A stretch of 64,000 bases of DNA from contig NYUD01000019.1 of NCBI GenBank assembly GCA_002683825.1, positions 1-64,000 of the forward strand. The letters run 5' to 3'. Shown here piece after piece: positions 54,185 to 63,414 of the stretch (positions are counted from its first letter, which is position 1; every line of letters starts with the position of its first letter). The translations under genes and the position numbers were made by a program. Source of the stretch: Planctomycetota bacterium. GTDB taxonomy: Bacteria > Planctomycetota > UBA1135 > GCA-002686595. The notes under the pieces are model-generated. The model did no database searches, had not been told where the DNA came from, and worked only from the letters and a program-made list of their open reading frames with translations.

Positions 54185-57100
54185 CTACCAAGGGACATAT
54201 CCGAGCGGGCGCCGGTTGTAGCCAAAGCGGGGTTGGATGCTGATACCAAAGGACGTTCCCTCCCCTTCGCGGACAGCGGTTTCCAGGTCCAGTATCACAT
54301 CGTGGCCGTAGCGCCGTACGAGCACGCGCAGGTCAAGCTCCCGGTCATCGAGCAGGGAAAAGGCTTGGCTTGCTTCGAACTCCCACTTTTCCGTCCAGCG
54401 AAAGAAAGCTTCGAGCGTGGCCGCCTCGAAGAGGCTTTTCCCGTCGACCTTGCGGCCGCGCCGGTGCCCGGCCTGCAGCCCGAAGCTTTGCCCAAAGCGC
54501 GTTCCGAGGGAAACGAGCGAGTAGTCCGTTCGCGAGTCTTCAACGTCGTAGCGAGCGTCGTACCAGAGCCCGAAAGGCCGGCCCCAAGGTGAGATATCGA
54601 TGCGGGTGAACACCTCGAGGGGCATCCAACCGTCAGGAGCGTCGTCCGAGCGGTCCATGGCGTAGGTCGATCGCAGATCCAGGTCGAGCAAGCTCTCGCC
54701 TTGGTGCAGGCCAAAGCGACCGCGCGTGCCGAGCTCGACGAAATCTCCGGTCAAGACCTGTTCCACCTGGTCGAAAACGACCGGCATGTCTTCGTCCTTA
54801 CGGAAGATGTCGCTTCGAAAACCGAGATACGGGACGAATTGATTGCGAGTGCCGTCGTCGTTTCTTCGCCAAAAACTCGTGGTCAGGCGTGTTCCCACCC
54901 CAGCGATGGCGCGTGTTGGGGATTGGCCGGGTTCAACTCCTTCGTTCCAAAAAGTGCCCCGCGCGCCGATGAACGGGGTCATCCTCAAGCCGGCTATCTT
55001 CAGTGAAAAAGGGGACTCGAGCACCTGTGTCGTGTCGAGCCGTAGAACCTGCCTTTCCCCCAAGTGGTCGGGATACTTCGGCGGTAGACCAAAGGGGCTC
55101 GTCGAGGGGTTGAAGTCGCTGGGGTTCCCGACGCTATCGATGTCGAGGTCCACTCCGTCCGCCTCCAAACGGCGTAGGTACCCAACCCTTGCATCGCCCA
55201 CCCAGATGATCGGTTGTTTTCCGATGTGGAAAGCAGGGGCTCGCGAATGGAAGGCCGTAGACGAGGGCAGTTCCTCGATGTCGCTGCGAAAGTCGTTGAT
55301 CCTTGGTTGGATCGTAATTTGCGAGAACCACTCACCCTTCGAACGGTGCCACTGAAGGTAGGTTTCGTCCCGTTCGTAGTAGAGGAAGTCTCTCTCGTAG
55401 AACTCAGATTGCACGGCTGCGTCGCTGAGGTTAGAGACGGTAAGCGAGAGCGCGCTGTCGCCACGTTCGAAGTAACCGAGCGAACGCACCCAATATCGGA
55501 ACCGTCCACGGTCCTCCTTGGGGATACGGATAAAGCCGCGATCTTCGCCGCGGTCATAGATGACGCCGGTGTACAGATCAAAGAAGTAGTTTTCCTTGGA
55601 CTCGATCTCCATGCCCAGATCCAGGAGGGCGCCGCGCGAGCCCAAGTACGATCCCTCGATCTCGAAGGTCGCGTCGTAGGGGTCCTCCTTCGCGCTGCTC
55701 AGCAGGTCGTTGGCGATCTCACCTGTCTTGCCGGCAGGGACGGAGGCTCCGAGGCTGAGAAAAGTTCCAAAACGCGCCGAGTTGGCCAGCGATAACGTAT
55801 TCCAGAGCGGTCGAAAGTTCTCGTCGGTTTTCAAATCGATCGTGGGCAGCGGAATGCGCAGCTTGTCGTAGAGCTCGATTCGGTTGTTCTTCATGACCAG
55901 ACGAAAAAGGGCGCGATTGTTCTCCCCACCCGGAACCTCTCTTGCCTCAGCCAAAGGCAAGATACGCAGGTCCCCCGTGACGACCTTGAGGTGCGGATCA
56001 TCGAACTGGCAGGAGGTGACCGTGGCGTCGTCGGCTCGCAACTCACCGTCGTCGGCGTGGCGCAACCAGTCGGCCTTGACAATCAGCTTCTCGAAGTCCT
56101 TTCCGAGGAGCCTGCCATACAGATTGACGGTCGCCTGGGCGAGCCACCCGTGTCCCAGGACCGCATCCAGATACACAGCGTTGGCCCGAAAGAGGAGGTT
56201 GCCTCCTTCGATGAACTCCACGGGACCCTCGAAGTAGACTTCCCGTAGAAGCCCCGCTAGAGGTCCCGCTCGAAAGCCATCGATGAAATTGGACAGCGGG
56301 CCGCGTGCTCTTGTTTCGCCCGAGACGTCGTTCAAGGGCCGTCGTAGACCCGCGACGATGTCGTCTGCGATGTCGGGCGAATCATCCTGAATTTGGATCC
56401 AGCCCTCGCGGTCGATCCAGAAGACCGCCCAGCTTGCGCGCAGTGTCGTACCGTAATCTGGAGAGTGAAATACGGGTTCCTGGATCAAGAAAACCAGGGA
56501 GTCCTTTTCGACATCTACCTGGGTGGAGGTCGAAAGAAACTCGAGCACCATGCCCTCACCCAGGGTCTGTTGCTGCTTCGGTTCCTGCGTAGAGGTTACA
56601 AAGCAAACTTGCTTCACCCCTGGGGGGGTCTCCTTCTCTTCCTCGGCCGGGGGAGATTGAGGAGATAGGGGAGTCACTTTGCCGGGCCCCGTTCCGGTGA
56701 TCATGTGCAGGCCGGGATCGAATTCGATCCACTCCGTCTCCATCTGTGCTGCTGAGGAGAAAGCGCGCAGGGGAGAGCCTTCGAGCCGCATGGTGCCGTA
56801 GATCTTCTTCCACACAAAGGAATCTCCATCCGCGCGCAGGATGTCCTCGAGCCGGAACAGGACGTTTTCGTGTGCATAGATGCCGCGCACGTCGGCAGCA
56901 TTGGCGAGAACCCGCCCCGACGGGTCCACCACGGCCCGCCCTTCGATCCTTAGCCTCTCGGCGGCCAGGGACCAGGCGGTATTGCGCGGCGTGAAACCGC
57001 TGACACGCACGTCGCCATTGAGCTCGACCGAATCTTCGAGGGCGGTCAAGCTCTTGCCGCGAGCCTTGTAGCCATCAACCTGTATTGCGGGCTCACTGGC

Positions 57101-59257
57101 GAATACCTCCGTTTCGGAAAAGGTCACCTCGTCCGCGGTCATACGGAAAGGTAGTTTCTCTGCTTGCCCGACGCTTTCCAGTGATATACGGCCGCGGTGT
57201 GCGATGAGTTTTCCGACGCGATCCTCGTTCAAGACCAGACGATCGCCGGTGCCGCTGAAAGGAAAACCATGTTCACCCTCAAACTCGACCTCTCCCTCGG
57301 CAAGGAGTGATTCTTCCACCACCTCTGTCCCGCGTAATTTGCGCTCGAACAGCACCTCCTCGGCTTTCAGGAGGATCTTGCCGTGGCGTAGCATGGCGTT
57401 CGTTTGAACCTTGCCGCTGGCGGACAGTCTGGATGTCGACTCCATCGACTGTCCTCTACGGGACTGGGTTTGGACCGCCACAAGCTTCGTGCAGGCGATC
57501 GTATCGGTGCGGCCCTGGGCGCCGATCGTGCCATTGACGTTACCCTCGGCTTCGACCACAAAGTGCTGGAGAACGGTGTCAGGAGAGATCTCTTCACGCT
57601 CGCTTGCGATCTTGAGTGCGTCAGCATCCAACACGTAGGCGCGTGCAACGCTAGTCGTGCTGTAATGGACGTTGCCGAAGGCCTTCAGACTGAGACTTTG
57701 CAGGTCCACGTTTTCGACGCGGTCCGCGCGTGCGAAGAAACCCTCGGGGTCGGCCACCGATATTTCGACAAGGGTTCCCTCCTCGAGAAGCCACCCGGAA
57801 GGTGAACCAATCAACGTCATCGTTTCGGGAGTCGCCGCCGTGAACCTCCTTCCATCTTGGAGTGCCCCTACGATGCGCGCGCCGTTGGATGCCCGCCCTT
57901 TGAATATGACTTCGCCCCGCGGACCGGAGTCGATCTCGATGTCGAGCTTCTCCGTCTCGAGCGTTCCCTGGTCCGTTTCTAGATACACGCCGCCGGTGAC
58001 AGAGAAACGGGCGGTACGTCCATCGGGGGAACGGAAGCCTGCAAGGCCCTGGGCGGCACGGATGCCGAGGCCGCGCGTCTCGAGCGTCGAGGGGCCGACA
58101 AGCGTGACGTGGTAGCCGTTGTCCCAGCGCACCTCGAGAGCGTCGGTTCCGGAAACGTCGACGCGCACGGCGTCCGGGGCTTCAGACGCATTGTCGGAGA
58201 GTTCCCGCCCCACATCGCCGATGGGAAGCGGGAAGATGGAACGCGGCAAGCCCCGCAGTAGCGCATATAAGGGGGCTCCGTCGGCGTCGAAGCGAATCGA
58301 GGCTGTGTTGCCTTCGAAGATGTTGTCATCAAGTTTGATCCGGACGCTGCCGTGGGCGTCGAGGTCGTCGAGCGTGATCATCTCCCCCGTGCTCTCCGCA
58401 CTGGCGCGGATGGTCGTTTCTTTAGCCGTCAAGAGCGCTGGTCGTTCACCGGCGATGTCCAGTCGCGTTCCGTCCCAGGCTTTGATGATGAAGCTCTTGG
58501 GCACGGTACCTGGCAGTGTGCGCACCTGGAACGCGCCGCGTTCCTCCGAGGAAAAGCGCGCGGAGGGAGGGGGCGTTTCATCGTCTCCCCCCTGCCCCAT
58601 GCCGTGGAAGACGAGCCACCCATTTTCATGCACCTCGAGGAGATCTTCATCGAGATGCATGACGATGCCCGTGCCGCCCGCATCCAGCCGTGGTGAAGTG
58701 ATCGCGAAGGCTTCATTCGATTCGAGACGGCGTCGACCGGGATCGAGCGCGTCGAGCATCGCTTCCGGCGCTTCGAAAACGAGTGGAGCGAGGAAAACTT
58801 CGCGCAGAAAGGTCGCCTGCAGCGCACGCAAGAGAGCCCGATTCTCGTAGCGTAACTCGCGATCGTTCCCCGTTTCCTGGCGGGTCAGCTGGGCACTCTC
58901 GGCGACGAGATCAGCTTGCTTGACTTCCTCCGTACGGCTCGGATCGAACATCTCGATCCGAACGTCTTTGAGCCAATCGATCTCGCCTTCCGTTCTGCTC
59001 TCCTGGCTGCGGACTCGGAGAAAAGCGCGCCGCACACGCTCCCTTCCACGGTCCGAGGTATCGTCGTGGTATAGAACGACGTTGAATGCACCGCCCAACT
59101 GCATCCCCGGATGCGAGGGCAGGTCGGTCGGATTGGGCGTTGCGTTGCCTCCCTGAGGCGGTTTGGGATTCCCACCGTTGGAGGTACCGTTCTCGATTTG
59201 CCAAAGGACGAGGAGGCCTCCGCCAAAAAGCAGGAGGAAGAGGAGGACTTTCCTCAC
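54185..59257 (-). CDS. Giant LptC/LptA/LptD-like LPS transport protein
   Basis: 1690 residues. A single N-terminal membrane helix (VLLFLLLFGGGLLVLWQI) resembles LptC anchoring. From about 50 to 1000 there are many short beta-type OstA-like repeats (for example FSGTGDRLVLNEDRVGKLIA, and GNVHYSTTSVARAYVLDADA) with the periodic GxV/E pattern of LptA/LptC jellyrolls. From about 1080 the LptD C-terminal region begins: SCQFDDPHLKVVTGDLRI, NNRIELYDKLRIPLPTIDLK, ETYLQWHRSKGEWFSQITIQ, and further beta-barrel strands to a terminal Trp typical of outer-membrane barrels. It should span from the inner membrane to the outer membrane and insert LPS at the cell surface. The start is GTG overlapping the kdsD stop (GTGA). 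Confidence 0.8.
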   Translation of the reverse strand: MRKVLLFLLLFGGGLLVLWQIENGTSNGGNPKPPQGGNATPNPTDLPSHPGMQLGGAFNVVLYHDDTSDRGRERVRRAFLRVRSQESRTEGEIDWLKDVRIEMFDPSRTEEVKQADLVAESAQLTRQETGNDRELRYENRALLRALQATFLREVFLAPLVFEAPEAMLDALDPGRRRLESNEAFAITSPRLDAGGTGIVMHLDEDLLEVHENGWLVFHGMGQGGDDETPPPSARFSSEERGAFQVRTLPGTVPKSFIIKAWDGTRLDIAGERPALLTAKETTIRASAESTGEMITLDDLDAHGSVRIKLDDNIFEGNTASIRFDADGAPLYALLRGLPRSIFPLPIGDVGRELSDNASEAPDAVRVDVSGTDALEVRWDNGYHVTLVGPSTLETRGLGIRAAQGLAGFRSPDGRTARFSVTGGVYLETDQGTLETEKLDIEIDSGPRGEVIFKGRASNGARIVGALQDGRRFTAATPETMTLIGSPSGWLLEEGTLVEISVADPEGFFARADRVENVDLQSLSLKAFGNVHYSTTSVARAYVLDADALKIASEREEISPDTVLQHFVVEAEGNVNGTIGAQGRTDTIACTKLVAVQTQSRRGQSMESTSRLSASGKVQTNAMLRHGKILLKAEEVLFERKLRGTEVVEESLLAEGEVEFEGEHGFPFSGTGDRLVLNEDRVGKLIAHRGRISLESVGQAEKLPFRMTADEVTFSETEVFASEPAIQVDGYKARGKSLTALEDSVELNGDVRVSGFTPRNTAWSLAAERLRIEGRAVVDPSGRVLANAADVRGIYAHENVLFRLEDILRADGDSFVWKKIYGTMRLEGSPLRAFSSAAQMETEWIEFDPGLHMITGTGPGKVTPLSPQSPPAEEEKETPPGVKQVCFVTSTQEPKQQQTLGEGMVLEFLSTSTQVDVEKDSLVFLIQEPVFHSPDYGTTLRASWAVFWIDREGWIQIQDDSPDIADDIVAGLRRPLNDVSGETRARGPLSNFIDGFRAGPLAGLLREVYFEGPVEFIEGGNLLFRANAVYLDAVLGHGWLAQATVNLYGRLLGKDFEKLIVKADWLRHADDGELRADDATVTSCQFDDPHLKVVTGDLRILPLAEAREVPGGENNRALFRLVMKNNRIELYDKLRIPLPTIDLKTDENFRPLWNTLSLANSARFGTFLSLGASVPAGKTGEIANDLLSSAKEDPYDATFEIEGSYLGSRGALLDLGMEIESKENYFFDLYTGVIYDRGEDRGFIRIPKEDRGRFRYWVRSLGYFERGDSALSLTVSNLSDAAVQSEFYERDFLYYERDETYLQWHRSKGEWFSQITIQPRINDFRSDIEELPSSTAFHSRAPAFHIGKQPIIWVGDARVGYLRRLEADGVDLDIDSVGNPSDFNPSTSPFGLPPKYPDHLGERQVLRLDTTQVLESPFSLKIAGLRMTPFIGARGTFWNEGVEPGQSPTRAIAGVGTRLTTSFWRRNDDGTRNQFVPYLGFRSDIFRKDEDMPVVFDQVEQVLTGDFVELGTRGRFGLHQGESLLDLDLRSTYAMDRSDDAPDGWMPLEVFTRIDISPWGRPFGLWYDARYDVEDSRTDYSLVSLGTRFGQSFGLQAGHRRGRKVDGKSLFEAATLEAFFRWTEKWEFEASQAFSLLDDRELDLRVLVRRYGHDVILDLETAVREGEGTSFGISIQPRFGYNRRPLGYVPW

Positions 59258-60303
59258 GAAAGATGTGTATTGAGAAGGTCCTGGACATCGATCAAGCCGA
59301 CGACGGAGCCATCGGCATCCACGACGACGAGTTGATCAATCTTGTGTTCGCGTAGAATGCGTTCGGCATCCTCGACCAGGAGATCAGGCGTGACCGTGAT
59401 GGGATTCCTGCCCATGTGGTCATCAACCGGTTCCTTGAGACGCGCCGGGTCGCCTTCTTCCAGAAGACGCCGCAGGTCACCGTCTGTGAAAATGCCTGCC
59501 AAACCTGCGTGCTCATCGAGTACCACCGCCGCACCGGGGCGACCTTCGGTCTTCTTGTTCGCGAGGACGACCTCGAGCACGGTCGTCCCCAGATGAACGA
59601 GCGGCAGCGCAGCCCCGGTGCGCATGATCTGCGAGACCTTCATCAAGCGCCGGCCCAATGAACCCTTGGGGTGATAACGGGCATAGTCTTCGCGCGAGAA
59701 GTCGCGTTCTCCCAGGACGACCATCGAGAGCGCGTCGCCCAAAGCCATCATGGCCGAGGTGCTGGCGGTGGGGGCGAGACCCATGGGGCAGGCTTCGTCG
59801 ACCTGGCCCAGTTCCAGGACGCAGTCGGCAAAGCGGCCCAGGGACGATTCGGGGGCCGCCGTCATAGCGATGATCGAGGCGCCGATGCGTCGGATGTGCG
59901 GGACAAGGGCGGTTAGTTCAGCCGTCTCGCCGGAGTTCGAAAGCACCACCACCACGTCGTCGGGCCGGATCCGACCCAGGTCGCCGTGCATGGCCTCGGT
60001 CGGGTGCAGGGCCAGGGAGGGGGTGCCCGTCGAGGCCAGGGTGGCCGAGATCTTGGCGCCCACGAGCCCGGCCTTGCCCATGCCCGTCAGGATCACGGTG
60101 CCTTCGCAGGCGAGGATGCGCCCGACCGCTTCGTCGAAGCCCGGGCCGAGATGCTCGACCAGCCCCTCGATCGTGCGTGCCTCGAGCCGCAGGACACTGG
60201 CAGCAGCCTGGCGCCGGTCTTTCTTGTGCGGCATGTCCGCGGGGTTTTTCTTGTTGGCCCGCGCGGGCCGTCGGTCAGCCTTTGCGCCGCTCGCTTTGGT
60301 CAT
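59254..60303 (-). CDS. kdsD: Arabinose-5-phosphate isomerase KdsD/KpsF
   Basis: 349 residues. The SIS domain (about 50-180) has TGMGKAGLVGAKISATLASTG, HGDLGRIRPDDVVVVLSNSG, and CPMGLAPTASTSAMMALGDAL, and ends before two CBS domains (about 230-349, ending VDADGSVVGLIDVQDLLNTH). It converts ribulose-5-P into arabinose-5-P for Kdo, a core sugar of LPS. The ATG at 60303 gives a Lys/Arg-rich leader; a Met at 60234 aligns better to known starts. Linkage to the Lpt-like gene mirrors kdsD-kdsC-lptCAB of E. coli, without kdsC and lptB. Confidence 0.93.
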   Translation of the reverse strand: MTKASGAKADRRPARANKKNPADMPHKKDRRQAAASVLRLEARTIEGLVEHLGPGFDEAVGRILACEGTVILTGMGKAGLVGAKISATLASTGTPSLALHPTEAMHGDLGRIRPDDVVVVLSNSGETAELTALVPHIRRIGASIIAMTAAPESSLGRFADCVLELGQVDEACPMGLAPTASTSAMMALGDALSMVVLGERDFSREDYARYHPKGSLGRRLMKVSQIMRTGAALPLVHLGTTVLEVVLANKKTEGRPGAAVVLDEHAGLAGIFTDGDLRRLLEEGDPARLKEPVDDHMGRNPITVTPDLLVEDAERILREHKIDQLVVVDADGSVVGLIDVQDLLNTHLS

Positions 60304-60438
60304 GGTGGGATTTCGGTGGCGTTCGCCCAGCCGAACCCGCCGATTGTAGGAGTCCGGTAGGGGCCTTCAAGCGGCTCCCCCGGGGGCGAAATGGGGTCCG
60401 GGTGAGGAAAGAATCGCTCGGTTAGGGCCTCCAGCGCC

Positions 60439-60467
60439 GTGAACCAGCCTGTGCGGGGTGATATAAA
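60439..60467 (+). promoter_or_regulatory. Putative promoter of the M50 protease-scpA unit
   Basis: GTGAAC at 60439-60444 (3 of 6 to the -35 consensus) and TATAAA at 60462-60467 (4 of 6 to -10), spaced exactly 17 bp. The predicted transcript would start near 60475. It supports the ATG at 60517 as start over the in-frame GTG at 60439. Confidence 0.4.
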
Positions 60468-60516
60468 CCCGCCCTCCCTTCGAAAGGAGCCCCTAATCTT
60501 TTCACTTGTCCCTCTG

Positions 60517-61182
60517 ATGGCGGCGGAGTTGCCCATTCCTGTGATCGTCGGGAGTGTCGTCATACTCATCCTCTCCCTCGGGATCCACGAGGCTGCCCAC
60601 GGCTGGGTGGCCCTGAAGTGCGGGGACACCACCGCGCGGGATATGGGACGGATCACGGTCAACCCGATCGTGCATATCGACCCCTTCATGACGATCATCC
60701 TGCCGGTCCTATGCTACCTGTCGATGGGCATACCCTTCGGGGGAGCCAAGCCGGTTCCGGTCAACTTCTACAATCTGCGTAAACCCTATCGGGACATGGC
60801 CCTGGTCGCCCTCGCCGGACCCGCATCCAACTTCCTGATAGCGATGCTCCTGGTCTTCATCCGAAAAGTGGTCGTGTTGAAGTACCACTGGCTCCAAGAG
60901 GGCCTGGTCGGTGACGTGATTCTGGCGCTTGGTCTCAGGCTCAACCTGCTGCTGGCGGCCTTCAACCTGTTGCCGATTCCTCCCCTCGACGGTTCGCGCG
61001 TCATGGCCTGGCTTCTGCCCGAAGACCTGCGTCCGCCGTACATGAGACTCGAGTCCTTCGGGCTGCTTCTGGTCTTGGGCTTCGTCTTTTTCGTTCCCGG
61101 TGGCTACTCGCTCGTCTGGGGCATGATGAACACCATGCTGGAATGGGTCGAGGCGATAGTTTCCTTAGGTGACCGTTGGTAA
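60517..61182 (+). CDS. M50 site-2 protease-like membrane metalloprotease
   Basis: 221 residues from the ATG at 60517, inside a likely transcript. The zinc motif is LSLGIHEAAHGWVALKCGD (HEXXH), and the second metal ligand is in NLLPIPPLDGSRV (NxxPxxxxDG). Several membrane helices. It belongs to the small M50 (RseP-like core/YwhC-type) proteases that cleave within membranes. The substrate is unknown. Its stop overlaps the TTG of scpA by 7 bp, so the two are coupled. Confidence 0.92.
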   Translation: MAAELPIPVIVGSVVILILSLGIHEAAHGWVALKCGDTTARDMGRITVNPIVHIDPFMTIILPVLCYLSMGIPFGGAKPVPVNFYNLRKPYRDMALVALAGPASNFLIAMLLVFIRKVVVLKYHWLQEGLVGDVILALGLRLNLLLAAFNLLPIPPLDGSRVMAWLLPEDLRPPYMRLESFGLLLVLGFVFFVPGGYSLVWGMMNTMLEWVEAIVSLGDRW

Positions 61183-62045
61183 GGCCCGACTACACCGTCC
61201 AGCTCTCGCGCGTTTTCCAGGGCCCGCTGGATCTGCTCTTGCACCTGGTGCGCGAGCAAGAGGTCGACATCATCGAGATCGAGATCTCGAAAATTCTCGG
61301 CGGATATCTCGCATTCCTCGAGAATCTCGAACAGCTCGACGTCGAGTACGCCGGTGATTTCCTCGTCATGGCGGCGACGTTGATGTCGATCAAGAGCCGT
61401 TCGCTGCTGCCCTCGGAGGAGGTCGACCTAGACGAAGAGCTCGATCCCCGGGACGAACTGATTCAACGCCTCGTCGAGTACCGCCGCTTCAAGGGTGTTG
61501 CCGACGAACTCGACGAAGCCTGGAAGATCCGCGAGAATCAAGCCGAACGCGGCTTCTTCCCCGAGATGGGCGCGTTCAAGGTCGAACACGAATACGACCT
61601 CAGCGAACTCACAGCCTTCGATCTGGCCACCAACTTCGCGCGTCTCAAACGCGAGACACTGGCCGACAGTTCGCACCACATTGAATCCGACCCGCGACCG
61701 CTGCGCTTCTACGTCGGAAAGGTGGTCGATTGCCTGCGCGCAGGCCATCACGGCTCGCTCAGAAACCTGCTCGCGAGCTTCGACGGAATGCCCAAGCGCG
61801 AGGCCCTGGTCGGATCTTTTTGTGCGTTGCTCGAACTCGTCAAGATCGAGGTCGTCAGCGTCGAGCAGAATAAAGGCACGCGCGAGCTCGAGATTACACT
61901 CCGAACGGACAACGCCGGCAGGATCGACGAACTCCTCGCCGTCTTCGAGGAAGAGAACCTCTCGGAAGAGGCTCAATCCGCCGTGGCCGAAGGTCAGCCC
62001 TCGGAATCGACGTCTTCCGACCACGCTTCGGGCTCGGAAGCTTGA
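61176..62045 (+). CDS. scpA: Segregation and condensation protein A
   Basis: 289 residues. N-terminal GPLDLLLHLVREQEVDIIEI with YLAFLENLEQLDVEYAGDFL matches the SMC-head-binding helix region of ScpA kleisin; the C-terminal winged-helix region follows (SFCALLELVKIEVVSVEQ). Part of the SMC-ScpAB condensin. The start is TTG at 61176. The tail is Ser/Glu-rich. ScpB and SMC are not in the window. Confidence 0.93.
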   Translation: MVRPDYTVQLSRVFQGPLDLLLHLVREQEVDIIEIEISKILGGYLAFLENLEQLDVEYAGDFLVMAATLMSIKSRSLLPSEEVDLDEELDPRDELIQRLVEYRRFKGVADELDEAWKIRENQAERGFFPEMGAFKVEHEYDLSELTAFDLATNFARLKRETLADSSHHIESDPRPLRFYVGKVVDCLRAGHHGSLRNLLASFDGMPKREALVGSFCALLELVKIEVVSVEQNKGTRELEITLRTDNAGRIDELLAVFEEENLSEEAQSAVAEGQPSESTSSDHASGSEA

Positions 62046-62119
62046 AGAGTTCCGGATCCCCTCCCATGATCTTGGGCCCCAGACCACCACCATAAGATTG
62101 CGAAAGCAAGAAAGCCGCC

Positions 62120-62443
62120 ATGAGCCAAGCCGCCGAGGTCACCGACAGCCAGTGGGACAAGACCGTCAAGCAGAGTGAGATCCCTGTCTTTGTGGATTTT
62201 TGGGCCGAGTGGTGCGCCCCGTGCCGTGCGATGGGGCCGTATGTGGACAAGCTCGCGGATGAGTACGGAGAGAAGATCAAGGTCCTGAAGATCAACACCC
62301 AGGACAACCCCGAGGTTCCGGCCAAGTACGGTATCACCGCCATTCCTACCTTCCTTTTGATCAAGGGGGGCGAAGTCGTCAAGCAGATGGTGGGCAGTCA
62401 GTCCTACGACGACCTGAAGAAGGTCGTCGACGCCAACCTTTAG
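62120..62443 (+). CDS. trxA: Thioredoxin
   Basis: 107 residues. The active site is DFWAEWCAPCRAMGPYVDKL with the WCAPC variation of WCGPC, and PTFLLIKGGEVVKQMVG carries the cis-Pro. Cytoplasmic. It would be a natural electron donor to the DsbD-type selenoprotein near the left end of the window and to NrdJ. It starts 74 bp after scpA and 14 bp before fmt. Confidence 0.96.
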   Translation: MSQAAEVTDSQWDKTVKQSEIPVFVDFWAEWCAPCRAMGPYVDKLADEYGEKIKVLKINTQDNPEVPAKYGITAIPTFLLIKGGEVVKQMVGSQSYDDLKKVVDANL

Positions 62444-62457
62444 CGAACGCGTCTTTC

Positions 62458-63414
62458 GTGCGGGTCTGCTTCGTCGGGTCACCCCCATTTGGAACGCCGA
62501 TCCTGGAACGGCTGGCCGCTTCGAGGTTTTCTCCTGCTCTGGTCGTGACACCTCCGGCCCGGGCCCGCGGTCGAGGGCGCAAGTGCGCTCCACAGCCGTT
62601 GGCTGAAAAGGCGCGTGGGTTGGGGCTCGATGTCGCGCAGCCAAGTTCGGTTCGCGACCCCGAGTTCTTTCGTCAGCTCGAGGCGCTCGCTCCCGACTGC
62701 ATTCTCGTAGCAAGCTACAGCGAGTTCCTGCGCAAGCAATTTCTCGAGCTACCGCGACTCGCCGCGCTGAACGTGCATCCCTCCCTCTTGCCGCGACATC
62801 GGGGGGCGACCCCAATTCCCGCCGCAATCCTTGCGGGCGATGAGGTGAGTGGGGTCTCGATTCAACGTATCGCCATGGAGTTGGATGCCGGTGACATTCT
62901 TCTCGCGCGCGAAACGCCGATCGAGCCGGGTGAGACGGCGGGCGAGATGACTTTGCGTTTGGCAGAGTTTTCCGGTGAGCTTTGCATCGAGGCGCTCGAA
63001 CGGCTTGCGAGCGGCTCCGCGGTGTTCATACCGCAGGATCCGGACGAGGTCACCCTCTGCAAGAAGCTGGAAAAGGCCGACGGTTTTCTGGATTGGACGC
63101 GCCCGGCCGTGGAGCTCGAGCGCCGGATCCGCGCGTTCAACCCATGGCCCGGGGCGCACACGACGCTTCCCTCGGGCAAGGGGCTATCGATCTGGCGCGC
63201 GCGCGCGATCGTCCGCGGTGCGAACGTGGATCCGAAGACGCCCGGCACGGTTGTCGAGGGGGAAGGCGGCATCGTCGTGACGAGCGGCGATGGGGCGCTG
63301 GTGCTCGAGGAGGTGCAAGCGGCCGGCAAGCGGGCGATGGCAGCCACGGAATTTCTGCGCGGATCACGCGTGAGTCCCGGAGATCGCCTGGGTCTAGGAA
63401 AGGAAGCTCCCTGA
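62458..63414 (+). CDS. fmt: Methionyl-tRNA formyltransferase
   Basis: 318 residues. It formylates initiator Met-tRNA. The core motif NVHPSLLPRHRGATPIPAAI, with IAMELDAGDILLARE and the early GSPPFGTPILERL, matches Fmt. The C-terminal oligonucleotide-binding-like domain begins near LSIWRARAIVRGA. The start is GTG at 62458. Its stop TGA overlaps the ATG of rsmB (TGATG). Confidence 0.94.
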   Translation: MRVCFVGSPPFGTPILERLAASRFSPALVVTPPARARGRGRKCAPQPLAEKARGLGLDVAQPSSVRDPEFFRQLEALAPDCILVASYSEFLRKQFLELPRLAALNVHPSLLPRHRGATPIPAAILAGDEVSGVSIQRIAMELDAGDILLARETPIEPGETAGEMTLRLAEFSGELCIEALERLASGSAVFIPQDPDEVTLCKKLEKADGFLDWTRPAVELERRIRAFNPWPGAHTTLPSGKGLSIWRARAIVRGANVDPKTPGTVVEGEGGIVVTSGDGALVLEEVQAAGKRAMAATEFLRGSRVSPGDRLGLGKEAP

